From: Himantopus leucocephalus
Taxonomy: Eukaryota > Chordata > Aves > Charadriiformes > Recurvirostridae
Direction of reading: 5' to 3'
Assembly (NCBI GenBank): GCA_003993805.1
Contig: RSEF01000002.1
Coordinates: 72,129,878-72,193,877, forward strand
DNA length: 64,000 nucleotides
Each line of letters opens with the position of its first letter. Within the stretch, counting starts at the first letter, position 1. Shown in pieces: positions 1 through 14,154 of the stretch. The notes beneath the pieces were generated by a model, which ran no database searches, had not been told where the DNA came from, and saw only the letters and a list, made by a program, of their open reading frames with translations. The translations under genes were made by a program, and so were the position numbers.

Positions 1-2887
1 CTCCGTTCTTTCTGATATTGCCACCATGGGGGCAAATGGACACCAATTTGCTGATGCTAGCACAGGGCTCCAGCGACTCTTGCTCCTCTTGGTCTGGGTT
101 TGGGGTTTTTTTGGTTGGTTTCTTGTTGTGTTTTTTTTTCCTCACAAGCATTTTCTAGTAACAAATTAGATAAATATCACTTTGGTAAGCAATGGGGCAG
201 TTTGCCTCTGGCTCAAGAAAGCTGCGTTCAGAAATGGATGAGCCCCGTGGAGCTTGCGGTTTCGTTGACCTCTCCAACTATTTTGGGGTCTGCAGAAATG
301 ATTTGAGTTCACCAACTGTAATTCAAGCCCACACTGTTGTTGTTGTGTTTTTCCCCCCAAGGAAATAAAAAACCCAACAACCCTAAACCTAACTTTTTTC
401 TAGCTAAAGGAAAAATGCATGTTATGTGCCAGTCACTAGAAAACAAATCCAACTTCTAGTCTGGCAAGAAGAAAGCAGCACTAGTATTTTGGTCATATAT
501 ATAGGATTTACATTTTCCTCTGCTTTCTCCATTACTTTTCGCAGACAGAGTTCAGCCAAGCACTTGGTGAAGTGTCCATCATGAAAAATTAGCCAGTGCC
601 CTAAGGACTTCTTGTGCGAAGGTAGCCCCATGCCTTGAATGTTTTGATGGATCAGAGCTTTCTCCTCTTGTCACCTTTCTCATCTCCATTTCAGTCCTGT
701 TGTTGCCAGAGGTCTGTTTTTCTTTTGCTTCTTAATTTCATCCTCTCTTATTTCTAACAGGAGTGTAAAGCAGTGATATGCACAAACTAGGCAGCAAACT
801 AAAGTGGACAGAAAAATCGGGCAAATGGTGCCTGTCGTATTCTTAGCAGAAATGCACTGGCCCTTTAAGCCGTGCATTTGCCTGTGGAAGGATTTCCAAG
901 TAGCTGAGACCTCTTACAAGTGATCTAACCAACAACAAGGCTCAGCCCTGCAACGAGTTAAACTCTGTGGCCGTCAGCTGCTCATGAAAATGTGGTCATG
1001 TTAATGGGCACAGACTGACTGAGAGCTTTCAAGTATCCAAGGTGCTGGGTACCTGGCGGGATCAAACTCCCCCTCAATGAAGTAAGGGCTTCTCCTGTCC
1101 TTTCTCATACTCTGAACTTACTCACCCACTTCGATGAGCATCCCTCAAGTAGCATAAGTGAGCACAAAACACGAACAGTGACATTATCTGCAGGAGAGGT
1201 GTCTTGAGAGTGCCCTCTGGGTTCTTCCCTCATGACTGCACATCTCCTCTGACCTCAAGGGAGACATCTCTTTCCTCACACGTGGGTTGCCCAGCACATC
1301 TGTCAGGCAGATGACTTCATTATGTGGCAAGGCAAGCAGGGATCAAAGAACCCATGCTGCTGAAAAGAGTGATCATCGCTGGGCTGTGCAGAGCCTACCC
1401 TGCATGATGCTGCTGCCGGTGTGCTCCTCGGGGGATGGTAAAGAGGGTGTTTGCCTGTCACAAATCACACCAGCAGCCCTGCTCGGTCCCCTGGCAATGT
1501 CAACCACCCTTCCCACATGGCTGCAGGGTCTCCCTGGGTAATGCCACGCAGGCTGCTTGCAATGGCAGCAGCTCCCCTTTGATACCTATGGTCTCAAAAC
1601 GACCCCACAGGTTTTATCAGTAGATAAATCAGCAGATTTTTCTGAGAAAGCATCTCAGTCAGGAGCGCTGTCCACTCATCCCAGTTTCCCTCCCGATGGA
1701 CTAAAGTGGTGTCACTCAGGTAAGTTTGAAGGAACAGCAGTAATTTCACCAGCCCAGAGATTTTTCAGGGTATCAGTCATGCAGATACAGCATATGACTG
1801 TGAAACCCACAGATCCCTCTAGAGAGGCTCCCTCGTCCTTGTTTCTTCTGTGTCTTCATAAGAAGAATATTTTCATAATTTTCCAACAATATTGCTCCCC
1901 TATCTTTCTAAAATCTTCTGGATTTTGCTCAGGACTTGGCCTGCTGTTTTTTCTCCTGGGTCTCTGCTAACAATTACATCATTCTCGGTACGCATCCAGC
2001 AGGATGCTTTGCAGCGATGTCCTTGCCAGTGGCTTCCAAACAATGTGCATTAAGGCTGTTAATTTAATTTTACTTCACCCCGAGTCTGCTTCATCATAAG
2101 TACAAGGACATCTTTCACCTGGCTGAAACGTGAAGCGCCTGTGAGTGCCGTCCTTTGCCCTGAATTGGCAATGGATTATGGATTGCTGGTTCTGGTGTGG
2201 ACTCTTTTAGGCAAGTCAGAAATTTGGCTGGATATTGCTATACAGTGAAAAAATTATTCTTTGAACTAACCATTTTCTGCTGAGTAATTATTTTTCTCCA
2301 CAAACATTTCTAAAAATGCCTGTACATGCACAGAGGTCAACTTTCTAGGCGAACTCCAGCCTTTCCTTCCCCACCCTTTATTTTTCCTCTCTCAAGCCTT
2401 TCTGTGCTGTTCCTGTGGCCAAACACAGCTTTTGTGAGCCGCTCCTCTACGAGGCTGTGATCATAGTTGTTTTTTCAGCCTGTGATCCATGAACATCTGA
2501 AGAGCCATGAAACGTGGTTAAGTGATACAAGTTCATATGTGCTTTACAACAACCTGCATATGTGAAATTCCTGGAACAGCTTGCACTTCCACTGGAAATT
2601 TTTCAGTGGTCTACATTACAAATTAATTAAAACTGTGCTTTATACATGGAAAGCAGGTTTGAAGAGAAGTTGCAAAATGAAGTTGTCAGCATAGGAAAGC
2701 ACAGAATTGAGTGCAGCCACATAGCAAATAAGGTACTGTTCTGATAAAAAAAGTATGTGATTGTACAACTACATCATCAGATATTGCAAAGTGTGTGTGC
2801 AACAGGGTACATCGGGGAAAACTTGCAGCATTTACCGACTCTGCATGTGTACTTGTCAGCATGGAAGTGTGAGCACATGTAATGAAG
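1..2887. other. Non-coding single-copy DNA
   Basis: No gene is supported. Open frames are short and match nothing I recognise; the longest (1557-1970, plus strand) has 137 codons. There is a T/G-rich low-complexity tract at about 100-140. The part at about 2030-2200 is AT-rich with TTAATTTAA and GGATTATGG words, which could suit homeodomain binding but proves nothing. Confidence 0.7.
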
Positions 2888-2917
2888 TGTGATGTAATGT
2901 GATGTAATGCAATGTAA
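2888..2917. repeat. Short tandem repeat, 10-bp unit x3
   Basis: Two exact copies of TGTGATGTAA lie at 2888-2907, followed by a third copy with two changes (TGCAATGTAA). The sequence just upstream is a decayed continuation. This is a minor simple repeat with no sign of function. Confidence 0.75.
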
Positions 2918-5880
2918 AAAAGGTCTTTCTGATGTTGTACACATTTTGGATCCACTTCCCATTGTCAGAAAACTGCAGACTCAAGGGGCTCTCCGCCTCA
3001 ATGTCTGGATTTTTTATCCCCATTTAATCTAGCAGAGCTCTGGTCAAGATAGGCAAATTCTGTAGGTGCCCTCGCAAAAGATGCTTTGCAAAGGGTGCTG
3101 CTATCCACTGTTATGCAAAACGGTTGCTTTTGCCTGGACTTCTAGTCTGTTCACATAAGCCCATGTTGTTTACATGGATTTTTTTACTATGAGGTCTACA
3201 AGGAGAGAGAGTATATTTGCCCTCAGTTTTCCCTCGGGACAGCACAGTTGGAGAGCTCTGAATGGTTTATAGGCTAATTAAAAACAGACCACAGGTTTTT
3301 GCTGGGTTTTTTTTTTCTTCTTCTTCGATTTGCTGCATTCCAGTTTGTTTAGCTGCTCCGCAGGGATTTGACAGGGGCATTGTTAAGGAGACAAAGGACC
3401 TCTGGCCTGGGTGACATTAGTGTGCTAAGAGATGCCTCCTTTTCACCTGACAGCCTAGCCAAATTGGATCAGGTATCGGAAAGACTGACAAAACATCGGA
3501 GGACATGAAATATGCAGCAAATGACTGACCTGCACATCCTACCTGGCTCTGGCTACAGTGACAACTTTGCAGGGGAGCTGATGCAGAACTGCCCTTCTCT
3601 CTCCACCTGACAAGCTCAAAACAGCTGATAAATTACCAGAACTAATTGTTGCCCTGACAGGCCTTTGATCCCTGGAAGAGTCAATTTATAAATGATGAGC
3701 TCCTTTTACATGCCACCGCTGATGGAGCTGTTGAAATTGTTATAAAATCAATAATCCCTGCAGTCTGGGGATCCTTTAGTTTTCTCCCATTTATTCAGGA
3801 GACAGTTCAAAGTGTCTGCAAATGCTCATTTCCGTCTCTCCACAGCACCCTGCCCAGAAAAAGTCAGGCATTTCCACAGGAGTGAGGCTCGGTAAGAGAG
3901 AGAGTGAGCATCTGAAAAGCAGCTTCGTCCAGATGAACACCGAGCAGGAAGCAGGGCCGTCTCCAGGTCCTACTCTCAGCCACCTGCGATGGTCTTCCCA
4001 GGAAGAGAAAATTGTCAAAAATAAGGGCAGAAAAGCAAGGCGGGAAAATCTTGGGTGATAAGCAGCATCATGGGGAATGGTAGCATCTTCAGGTGGCAGT
4101 GGAACAGAAATCTCATTTATGGCTCCTAGGGTCCAGCCTCTACAGGGAGCCCAGCTGGTCCGCCACTCCCAGAGGCAGAGCTTCCAGCACTCTGCTGGCA
4201 CGTCTCCTTCACCTGTGTGGTTATGGTACAGCAGAGCTGGGATAAAAAAATCTTCTATGGGCTTGTCTGCATGTGGTTTTAAGTGGCCAGAGTCCACCCT
4301 ACCCAGCAATGATTGTACATTCTGGTTTTGTTGAGTGCAAACCTGGCTTCGCCTTCACTCATTTGAAGGAACAAGCCAGTATTTAGCCAAATAGAGTCCC
4401 TATGCGTGGGATCTCATGTGCAGAATTTGGTCCTAGACCTGTATTGCAAGAGCATATCATGACGACCCCATGATGGAGAACCCAACGAAACCTCGTCCTT
4501 GGGCTGTTTGAGCAGGTTGCTAGCTCTTTTGCAACAGACCCCTTTGCAGGATCAGGATACTCCAGAGGTCGTGTTTCTCTTGCACAGTCATTTGACGGCT
4601 TCCTTCATGTCTTTTTCTTTTGTGGAAAATTTATACCAGAGTATAGAAGGATACTTAAGAGGAGACCTATGATAGCTGGCCTCAGGTCTCTCAAGTCAGC
4701 ATAGCATCAACGACTGGAGCTTGCTGGGCCTCTAGCAAGAGGCATCACCAGAACAAAAAAGGTCCTTCCATTCATCAGTCCTTCCCTGAGCAAGAGGCCC
4801 CTCCAAGGCCTGCAGGTATGAGGTGGCCATCACAAGCAGTAGCCATGTAGAGAAACGGGCAATGTTCCATTTCAACTGGAAGGAAAATTTAGCTGAATTC
4901 TGGTGAGCACCTTCACAGCAGTGCCTGTCATTTTCGAACAGGAAACAGAAAGGGCGATGCTCGCTGCTCAGCACCTAGGGTGATGGGCATTTGGCTTCCA
5001 GAAGCCCAGCTCACAGGGAGCGTTAGCACCACCACTAGGGTCATCTAGGACCCAGTTTTCCTTGGGCTATTAGAATTAAAGGACAACTTAGAAGAATAGT
5101 GCAATAATAGTGGTTGGATTTGAAGGAAAGGCCTTGGCCTTCTCTTGCGTTGATCATTTTCCAGTTGTGACGCAATGAGAGCACACCAAGAGGGCCTAGC
5201 TTATTCCTGGGAATAAAGTTTGCAGCCTTGGACCCGGCGTTGTTTCCACTCACCAGTTTTTGAAAACACAGCCCAGAAGCCGTGATTCTGCCTTGAATCT
5301 GGAAACCTTATTTGCACACAATGCTGTCTTTCAGTACAATCACTTTTCCTGTGCCTGATTATTCTGATGAGAGAGTGCTTGTTAGAAAAAATGGAACACC
5401 ACAACCCAAGTGCGTGCATGAGGCTGGAACAATAGGAGGTGCTGACTGATGCTTCACTTTCCATTCTCCCCTGAAAGCTTGTACACAAATGTGAGGTTTT
5501 ATAATGTGGTTCAATGTGGTTACTCCAAAGCTGTCTGGGGCCTGGCCACCAAGGCTTGTCCTCACCACAGGCAGAAGAGGTGCTCCCTAAGAGTGAAATT
5601 CCTCTCTGGTGTCCTCTGGACTGAGGAACGCTTGAACTCAATCACAGCATCTGTTACAGAAAGAAATAACTGAGGTGTTATTAACTGTAATTAGCTGTTA
5701 CTGACTGAAGGAAAAGGCACATGCACATGGCTTATACAGTGAGATCCTGCTATTGTCCAGCCTTGTTCTTCACTGTCTTACCCACCTTGAAAGTTCTCCA
5801 GACCTTCAGCCTGGGTAGTGTGCAGGTGATCCATAGGGAGATTTTTCTTCAGGCCACAAGAAGGCCTTAGGGCTGGGAAA
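2918..5880. other. Non-coding DNA with an AT-rich enhancer-like block
   Basis: No gene is supported. The block at about 3340-3790 is AT-rich and repeat-free, with ACTAATTG, a CAGCTG E-box at 3622-3627 and several AATCAATAA-type words. That composition is common in vertebrate developmental enhancers. The longest gap-free open frame of the window lies at 3791-4309 on the minus strand (172 codons), but plus-strand frames are open over the same bases and nothing in it looks like a known domain. Confidence 0.65.
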
Positions 5881-8800
5881 TAAACATGAAAATGTTCCTT
5901 AATTAATATTGAATGGAGTTAGATGCAATGCACAGACTTCCACTGGAGGGAGAACTGAAAATTTTGTGAAGTGAAAAAAGGTTTGGGGATGACTTTGCAT
6001 CACCAGTGTGTGGCTGACAGATGGGAAGCTTGTGTAAGTTGACAACCCCAGAGGAAAAGAGGAATCTACCTCAAAAATATGGTTTCTGAAACTAGGTCTG
6101 GAGGACAACCTTAACCACTGTGCAGTCTAGGGAACCACATCTTGAAGAGGCAACAAGACAGAGGTAGGAGCAATGCAAGAGCAAAATGAGACTGAAGAGA
6201 CTCGGTCTGTACAGTCTCTTGTTGCAAGTTACTTTCTGACCCTAAGGGTGCCATGAAACTCCAAATGAGGAACTGCCTTCCAAAACAAGAAGGGCAACGA
6301 AAATGCACTGAGAAGAGCAGAGCAGGGTGATCAGCTCAAAGTCCTCAGCCTGGTATTAATTTAGTGGCAATTCGACACGAAAAAATTTATTCTAAGAGTG
6401 CTTATCACCCTGAAGTACCAGTATGCTTCCCAGCTGAGTAAAGGGTTTAGAAGCAGACACATTTTTGGATTAGTTAGCATCCACTAAGTAAGCAGTGAGG
6501 GTGGAGCAAAGGAGAGGTAAAGCCAGCCTAATTTTAGAAGAAACGATTAAGTGCAAAGAGTCTAGGGGATCTTCTCCAAGGAAATGAGATTGCTCCCAAG
6601 ACATTATGCCATGTGTATATGATAAAAGAGGTGATGGGCCAGGAGGATAGGTTAATATGGAGATCCAGAAATAGGACAGTGGGGTAAATGTGCAGGAAGG
6701 ATCTACTGGCAATATGGAGACACAGTGGGAAAAAAATGCCTATTTTAATCCTACCCAATTTATATAGCTGACTGATGCACCTGAACTGAGAGGAGTTTTC
6801 CTCTGGAGGTATCTGGCTTTCTTCCTTGACCTTGTGAAGGAGCCTACAGAGCGATAGCAGTCACAGAGATAGTTAGGACCACATCCACCTTATCTTCATG
6901 AAGTAGCATTTGAGGGATGCAACCATATTAAACAGATGGAAATTATTTTGGGCCCACTGCATTCAGTATCTAACTTTCTTATGGGAAATATGAATTTCCC
7001 ACAGAAGAATAGCAGGGCAGCTATTTATCAATTGTTTTCCCATAGAAAAATAATAATCTTCCAATATGTTCCAGGAGGTAAGCAAGAGGAAGATGCACTA
7101 TACAACAGCTGTGCAATAAACTGAAGATGTGGCAAAGAAAATAGCATAAAGGAAGCTCTTGACAGGAGAAACTCATTTTCTTAAGCTGCGTTTCTAGGCT
7201 TAACTATCATGAATTACCTCTAGGACATTACATCTCGGGGGGGCAACATGACAGAAGGAAGAAAGAAGCAAGAGAGAAACTAAGCTGAAGAGAATTTGAT
7301 TCCCATGAAATACTGAATGAGGATAGCTCCTGCAGCCTGGCCTACCACCCTCACATAGCTGGGCTTACTCAAGAGGAAGAGATAACTACTTTTGATTATC
7401 ATACTGAGGAAAAGAATATTTCTTCATGCTCTTTTCTGACTTAGTCAGCTGTTTGTAGAGCCTGTCACACCCAGATGTTATTTACATCTGTTATTTATAT
7501 CATACACTTCCAAGACAATCTTTCATTGGGAAATCTTCTGCCCTGAAAAAGGGGGAGAGTTAAATAATTAAAGGACACAGTTCAAAAATAAAAATCGGAA
7601 AATGCTATTTTCAGTGTGGTTAGAAAGGACATAGAAACATCGGTAGGTGTAGAAACAAAACTGAAGCTGTTGCTCTCAATGGCATCAGAGTACATGCCAG
7701 GATCTCGCTGAAGATCACTTCTCACAGTACTCGATCCCAGTTTGAAATCTTGTGAATGCATGCCACGTGTGACTACAATCAGAAAGTTGGATCATTTAGA
7801 CAGCACTGGCATTCTTTGACAGAACTAGTTTAAGTGGTATTTCTCAGTGTGAGCTGGGCTGGTGAGAAAGTTGAAGTCAGGATGGGTCAGCTGAAGTTTC
7901 CAGAGTGGTATCAAACATGAGGACCAAGAAGGTCTAGGTCCACCAGGCTCTGCCCTGAAATATCTAGGTGACATCAGTGAACAGTTATGCTAGCTTTGAG
8001 CCAGGTGGGTACTCAGTGAAACATGAAGAAGTGATTTTCTATGCTGAAGATAGAGAACAAAGTTGTGAGATGGGGCCACCTTGATTTGAATTGATTTCTC
8101 ATTAATATTTGACAGCAAAGGGTACTGCCAGCTAGTGCAAAAAAACATTGTAATGGCAAAAAGTTGTTCTCCTCAGGTCTCTAATAATCACAGCCAGTCA
8201 CATGTGAGCTGTGTGTCTACTATTACTTTGGATAAACTGAAATGGTTTTTTGTCTCTTCACTGGATGAGATGATCAAGATACAGATAACTTCTAAATTGA
8301 TCTTGACCTTTCATTGCAGATGAGAACAAGGGAGAGGACAATAGTCTATCTCTTGTGCTCTTATGAACAAGTGCACATAAACTTTTGTTGACTTGTCTCC
8401 TAATCCAGAGACCTGTATACAGCTGCAAAGATGCAGCAAGCTTAGCTTATCTCCTGTTGGTTTAATGAGCAGTTTACCTGGTAGAGATGCTGCCCTCAAG
8501 TTCACAGGGACCCATGTTTGTGTTTTGCAGCAATGACAGAAGGAGCTCTGCTGAGGTGCAGGGAACTGTGTTACTCAGTGTTGGTGGCTGCTGTTGAAAA
8601 GGTTGAGGCAATGCCTGTGGACTTGAATGAAGAATAACAGTAAGGATGGCACTTGCTAGAAGTGACTTTTCTGGTCAAGCATCATCCCTTAGCACCTCCC
8701 AGGTCAGTGGTGGCACTATGACTAAAAGCAACAAAAGTTGGTTAGCGGGATAAAAAACATGGTTGGTATTCATGTCCAACCAACCCAATTTCCAAAATGT

Positions 8801-11800
8801 TTAAGACTATGGGAAAGAGCAGAAGGGAAAGGTAGATAGGGAGGGAATGGGAGTTACACACTAAGATACCAGAGGTGTTCTGAGAAGTCCAAAGTACTAG
8901 AGATATATGCTGGCTGTAAATAATGGGACCAAAGCATCACATTACACAGAAAATATATCAGTCTGGAAATCTTGCAGGAAGCAGATTTCTTTTGAGGTTC
9001 TGAGTAATGCCTGGTCCTAACTGTCTGGCAGACAATAAAATATTAGTTGAAAGCCTGAGGTGCAAAGTCTGCAGTGCCTTAAACAAGCCCTGCACTTACT
9101 GTACTCTTCAAGTCACACTGACTCCAGTGGGACTTCAGCCTGTGCCAAAAAGTATCAGAGGTGACTTTTCATGGGCTCTTCAAGAATTCATTGAACTGGG
9201 GTGCAAAGTCTTGGAGACAGCTAGACAGAGCCAGCCCCACCGTTTATAGCTCCCAGTGAAGTGCACAATTGCTAAGAATTTATGTCACTCTTTTCCAGGT
9301 GCTGACACCAACCCTTCCATATTCGACTGATTAATGCCACTGTTTCTTCAGTGTTGATACTTCTCACTTTCCCAGTTTGCATATTTATCTTTTAAGAACT
9401 TAATTTTGCTAACCCATTCATAACAGTTTGCCATTCAGTACCAGATACTAACTAGTGACAGGGATAGTCAGTTAAATTGAAAGCGAGACTTGAGTCTTCA
9501 GCCTTGGTCTTAAATGCTTACGGTGACACCTTAGATATATATAACCATTTTTCTGGTAATATTTCAGTCAAAAAGTCTGATGCAGACTAATTTGTTTGGA
9601 AAATTTGGTTTCAAGCTCGCATTCTTCCTCCAGGGTTTCAGTGAGTTACATCATAAAAGATACATTTCATTACGTAATTTTGCATCCAGACATAGATGAA
9701 AGCTGATGTGCAAAGCTGAGTGAACTGAAATGCTTCTGTGTTGCATCTCCAACACATAACGCTGTTCTGGGAAAGAGAGAACTGGTGAGAAAGTGACGCT
9801 ATCATGAAAGAAAGATTTCAATAGCACAGCTCTTAATTCGGAACAAAGTAGTGCTGACATAAGATGTAAAAATATTTTCCGTTGTGAATCAGGTGCCTTG
9901 GCCAAGTCTGGAAAGATCTGAATTCTTTTTCTCTTTATATTTGAAAAAGAAAAAATGCATTGTTATCAGAACTTGTCATAAAAATAGACGGATTGTATTT
10001 AATGTGTCAGCACTCACTTCTTTTACAGCTCTGCAGTATTCTGAATGTGTTTTATCTGACTTGTTAACTAAGTTTCCAATGTAAATGAGTTACAACTCAA
10101 GAACCTGATATTCATGGTTGCTAAAATTTTGCAGTTTTGTGGTGTATGAATGCACCATCTGTTCTTCCCAATAAGTAGCTACTTTAAAATTATAGTTTAG
10201 ACGGCTTCTCTTTGATGAAGAGCCTAGGAAACAGCTTAGTAAACTCTGACACGCCAGACAGAAATAACTTAAAAAGAATTTTCATGAATGTTTGCCTCCA
10301 AATACAGGAGTATTCCCTCATGCTGAGTTATTCATAGTGTATGTTGTTTAGCAGATACTCACATATTTACAAGCTACAGAACTTATTTTCAGCATTTTTT
10401 TTAACAGAGCTGGTGCATGATTTTCAAACAAAATACTTATTAGGTACAGGGTTCTTTGGGAAATAAAAAAGATGCCCCAAATTTTGGTTTTCAAAACATT
10501 TCTGGATTTTTTTTTATTAAATGGAAGAAACAGACCTTTTTCTTTCGTGAATTTTGCCCATGTCATTTGTTTCCTGTATATTCTTTTGCTACTATTTGCC
10601 TGCTTTTTTGGTAATGAAATGGTTAAATGTGGGGAGAGGGAAAGGAAAGAGGAATAACAGTTGAGAACAGAGAAGGGAGAAAAGTTTCAGTCCCGGTTTG
10701 TTGTTAAAAATAGGCCAGTCTGTTACGATGATCCTCTCCCTTGTTGCAATTACTGGTGTAGCAGCAGCAAGCTTTTAGAGAACTGATGGGAAAAAGTCAC
10801 TTTATTGCTTCTGTGCCTCAAGGACCCTACTCCTATTTTAGGTCGTCTTGATAATTTTGCTTAAGTTGACCAGAGAGACCTGGGAAGTTTGATTTGGAAC
10901 AGCTATGCAAAATTCAGCTTTCTGAAGATCTCAGTTTTCCAAGACAATGACACAAACTAAGGGTTCAGCCTTGCCTCCCCCTTTTTCTCAGCTGGCAGCA
11001 TCTCTCTCTTGCACTCTTTGGGAGGGTACCACATCTCCCTTACTGAAGTCTTCATCCTGTGCTTTGCCCATCTGTTTGGGATAGAGGCAGCGAAGGAATG
11101 AAAGCTAGATTCCACCTTGAGAAACACTCTTGCCCTTGGACCCTTAGGGATGCAGCACAACTGGCTGCAGGCAGCCCACCTCACCAGCAACGGGACCTGG
11201 CGAAGTCACTCCTCAGGGACATCAGAGGACTGGGAGGTGTGTTGAGGAATACATCAACAGAGGTCAGAGAACTGGAGAAGTGAGGCAGGGATGCGATGTA
11301 CCCATCTGCAAACTTGAGCTGCAGTGCTGATGGGAACCGGAGATGAGACACTTAGGGAAGTTAGGGCATGGAGCATCTATCACTCTTTCTCCAGCTTGCC
11401 TGGAGTATGTCATTTCCTACTCAGCCTCCCATTTCACAGCTGTGACTTTTTCATCATGTTCTTTTCAAAAGAAAACAGGTCTGGCCCCTAAAGAAGACTT
11501 ACCACAGTCCAGCCCCGAGTGCCCCCCTCTAGCTGGTCTCTCTCTCTTCTAGCTGTCCATCTCTTGGTTTTAATGAACTGAAGCCATAACAAAGTCCGGA
11601 CAACACAAGGGCAATTCAGTACTGGATTTCTTTCAACAGTGCTAATTCCTCTGGCCTTTACAGAAGCATTGAACCAGAAACACACCTCAAATGGGTAGAG
11701 GGTAAAACAACCCAAACAAACAAGTAGGGGAAACAAACTGGAAGGTTAAAGAAAAGATAACCTACGCCTGTTTTTGGGAAAGTGGTGTTTTCGTCCAGCT

Positions 11801-14130
11801 CAATTCACCCCATGGCCAGGCAGGTCAGGACTGCTGGTACCGGGTAGCTCACCTATGAAAACAAATATTCCCCTGTTGGGTAAAGTGCCACACTGTTGAT
11901 ATTCAATGCCTTTTCAGGTTTTAAGGCTCTCCAGACCAAGTAAAAATCAGCCAGGCTAATTAGCGTGTGCGAGTCTTTTGTCCTGATTGTATTTTGTGTA
12001 CCAACGTACATGTAAGAAAGCAGGACCTCCAGGAGGGTACAAGAGCATGCAAGAGAGAGAGAGGAGGAGATGAGTGTGTGAATGCACAACAGCCAAATGA
12101 GTGTGTGTATGTGACAGACAAAGAGAGACCAAGGAGCTATTTCTTATCATCAAAGATATATTAGAAGACTTCTTCTTTTTACAGAATGACCACAATGACA
12201 TGTGATAAAGAAATATAGATAACGGGGCATTTTATTTATGTAACTCATTCCAGTGAGCTATATAAATCATGTTGCCTGTGTATGACTTAGTCTGGAAATG
12301 ATGAAGAAAGATAACAGATAAGAGCACAAATCAGCAGCTTCTGCAAAGTGATATACAGGGCTATAGATTTCCTTCCCAGCTGGAAGTCAGGCATGCCAAG
12401 AGATACTGCATGTGCAACAGAAGCTGCTGTCTTACCTGGAGGAAAAATGCCACCAAACACAGGACAGGTTGAGATTTAGCAGCAGCAGTGCACTGTCTGT
12501 GTGTGCAGCAGCTCCCGGCTTCCCCCAAACCCAAAACTGAGCACAAGCAGGGAGCTAAAAGCTGCCCTCTCTCATAGACACTAGTTGCAAATTACAGTGA
12601 CTCGCAGCTGATTGCTGGCTCTACTGTGCGATGTTCAAAATCTGGGCACCCTTTGGCACTCCTTTGGCAGGTCGTCTGCTACTGCAGGGCATTAGCTTTG
12701 GCTACCCATAATCTTTGGACAAAAAGTGACTCAATGTTAAAAGATGCCTTTAAAATCTGTAGGAAATAAAGTGTGAGTTGTTATCCTTCCTTGAGATCAT
12801 CAATCCAGTCTGCGTAGTCTGACGAAGAGCTGTTGGGTTAACAGTTTAATTATTTCTCAGTTCAGCTTGGACCTGACATGGTACCATGTAAGAAAATTAT
12901 TTCTAATGTCACTGTTGGGTTTCCCTTGTACTCTTTCTTGCCAAAAGAGGACTCTCCTGGATATACAGGCACAGATTATTGTACTTAGATCAGCATTTTT
13001 TTGGAAAACACCACAACTCTTCACTGGCGATAAAAATCTGTGAGCTCGCCTACAGACTTTTTAGGTGAGTCACTAAATCTAGGGAGCTTGAGAGCCAGTC
13101 TACATGCAAAACTGGAGCAAAAAAAAAGCTAAAACCAAAATCAGTTTGTTACAGTGCAAGTCTACAGCTGAACAAGGACTCTGGGTTCACAGGCAGGAGG
13201 ATTCATTCACACTGCCTACTGCACTTCTGAAAGGCATGCATAACCAAGAAAAAAAAACCCTCTAAAAATAGGAAGGAAGGTATTATTCCAGAATGAAATA
13301 TACTATTTCGGTGCCCCTGAAATTGATACAAAAAAAAGTCAAACTGAGCGTGGAGAATGGTTGAGGCAAAACAGCATCTGTGTAGTTACTCAGCAAAACA
13401 AACCCAGTCGTCAGTTAAAATGGCTTTGTTTCTAGCAGTGAGTGTTTTTACATCGATAAAAACCTTAAGAAGGTGCATATGCTGGACCTGTGACCTCCGT
13501 GACATTCTAATTACACACATTCTGTGCTGACATACGCCTGCTCGAGCAGAATGAACAATAAAGCTTTTCATATCTGTTCCCAGGTTTCTTCACAGCTGGC
13601 TCAGACGTATGATACCACAACATTGTAAGGGCCATAGCAAGGGAGATTCAGACCTGTTTCTCTTCACGGTTTCCCCAGGATGTGTTTGATGGGCATGTCC
13701 CAGATGAGTCTGGACTGAAACACCAGGGCTGGTTGAAATCTCAGCTGTTTCCTTGCCTCTTGCTGTCTGAAGTGAGGCTGATGAAATTACTTGGCCGTGC
13801 CACTCAGTTGAGCTGCGAGGCTGATTATGGGAAGGACAGCCAAACACAGATAGGAGATGTGCCTGGAAGACAATTCCTAACAACTTCCTCCTGTCAGAAG
13901 CCTGAAACCTGAAAATCTTCTTGCTAGGGGAAGTGAGGAGGAGTAGCTTTTGGTTTTATTTCCCTTCCTATGCAACAGTGACCAGATTCTTCATAACAAA
14001 ATAATTATACTTTGTTGAAATGCTGCCCTGAATTGAAAGCCAGAGATGTGAAGATGTGCAGAGCATGTACCTAACCACAAACACATGCGTAAATACATTT
14101 GTATGTATTTACATGTACTTACATACATGC
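5881..14130. other. Non-coding single-copy DNA, AT-rich
   Basis: No exon, RNA gene or classifiable repeat was recognised. Frames are all under 100 codons. Low-complexity pieces include a short GA run at about 12052-12066 and scattered poly-A or poly-T of 8-10 bases. Confidence 0.65.
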
Positions 14131-14154
14131 ATATATATATGTGTGTGTGTGTGT
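14131..14154. repeat. Compound (AT)n(GT)n microsatellite
   Basis: Five AT units (14131-14140) are followed by seven GT units (14141-14154). The 30 bases before it are rich in ACATGT/TACATA words and partly self-complementary, a common setting for such a dinucleotide tract. Confidence 0.9.

Noticed and set aside
26..169. ATG in a perfect Kozak context (GCCACCATGG) followed by 47 codons with a hydrophobic stretch
   Set aside because: The hydrophobic run comes from a T/G-rich low-complexity tract coding for Phe, Leu, Val and Trp; a chance product is more likely.
3791..4309. Longest gap-free open frame, minus strand, 172 codons
   Set aside because: No known domain or compositional sign of coding; plus-strand frames are open over the same bases, and such lengths occur by chance in 64 kb of six frames.
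12052..12066. GA dinucleotide run
   Set aside because: Too short to be a notable microsatellite.
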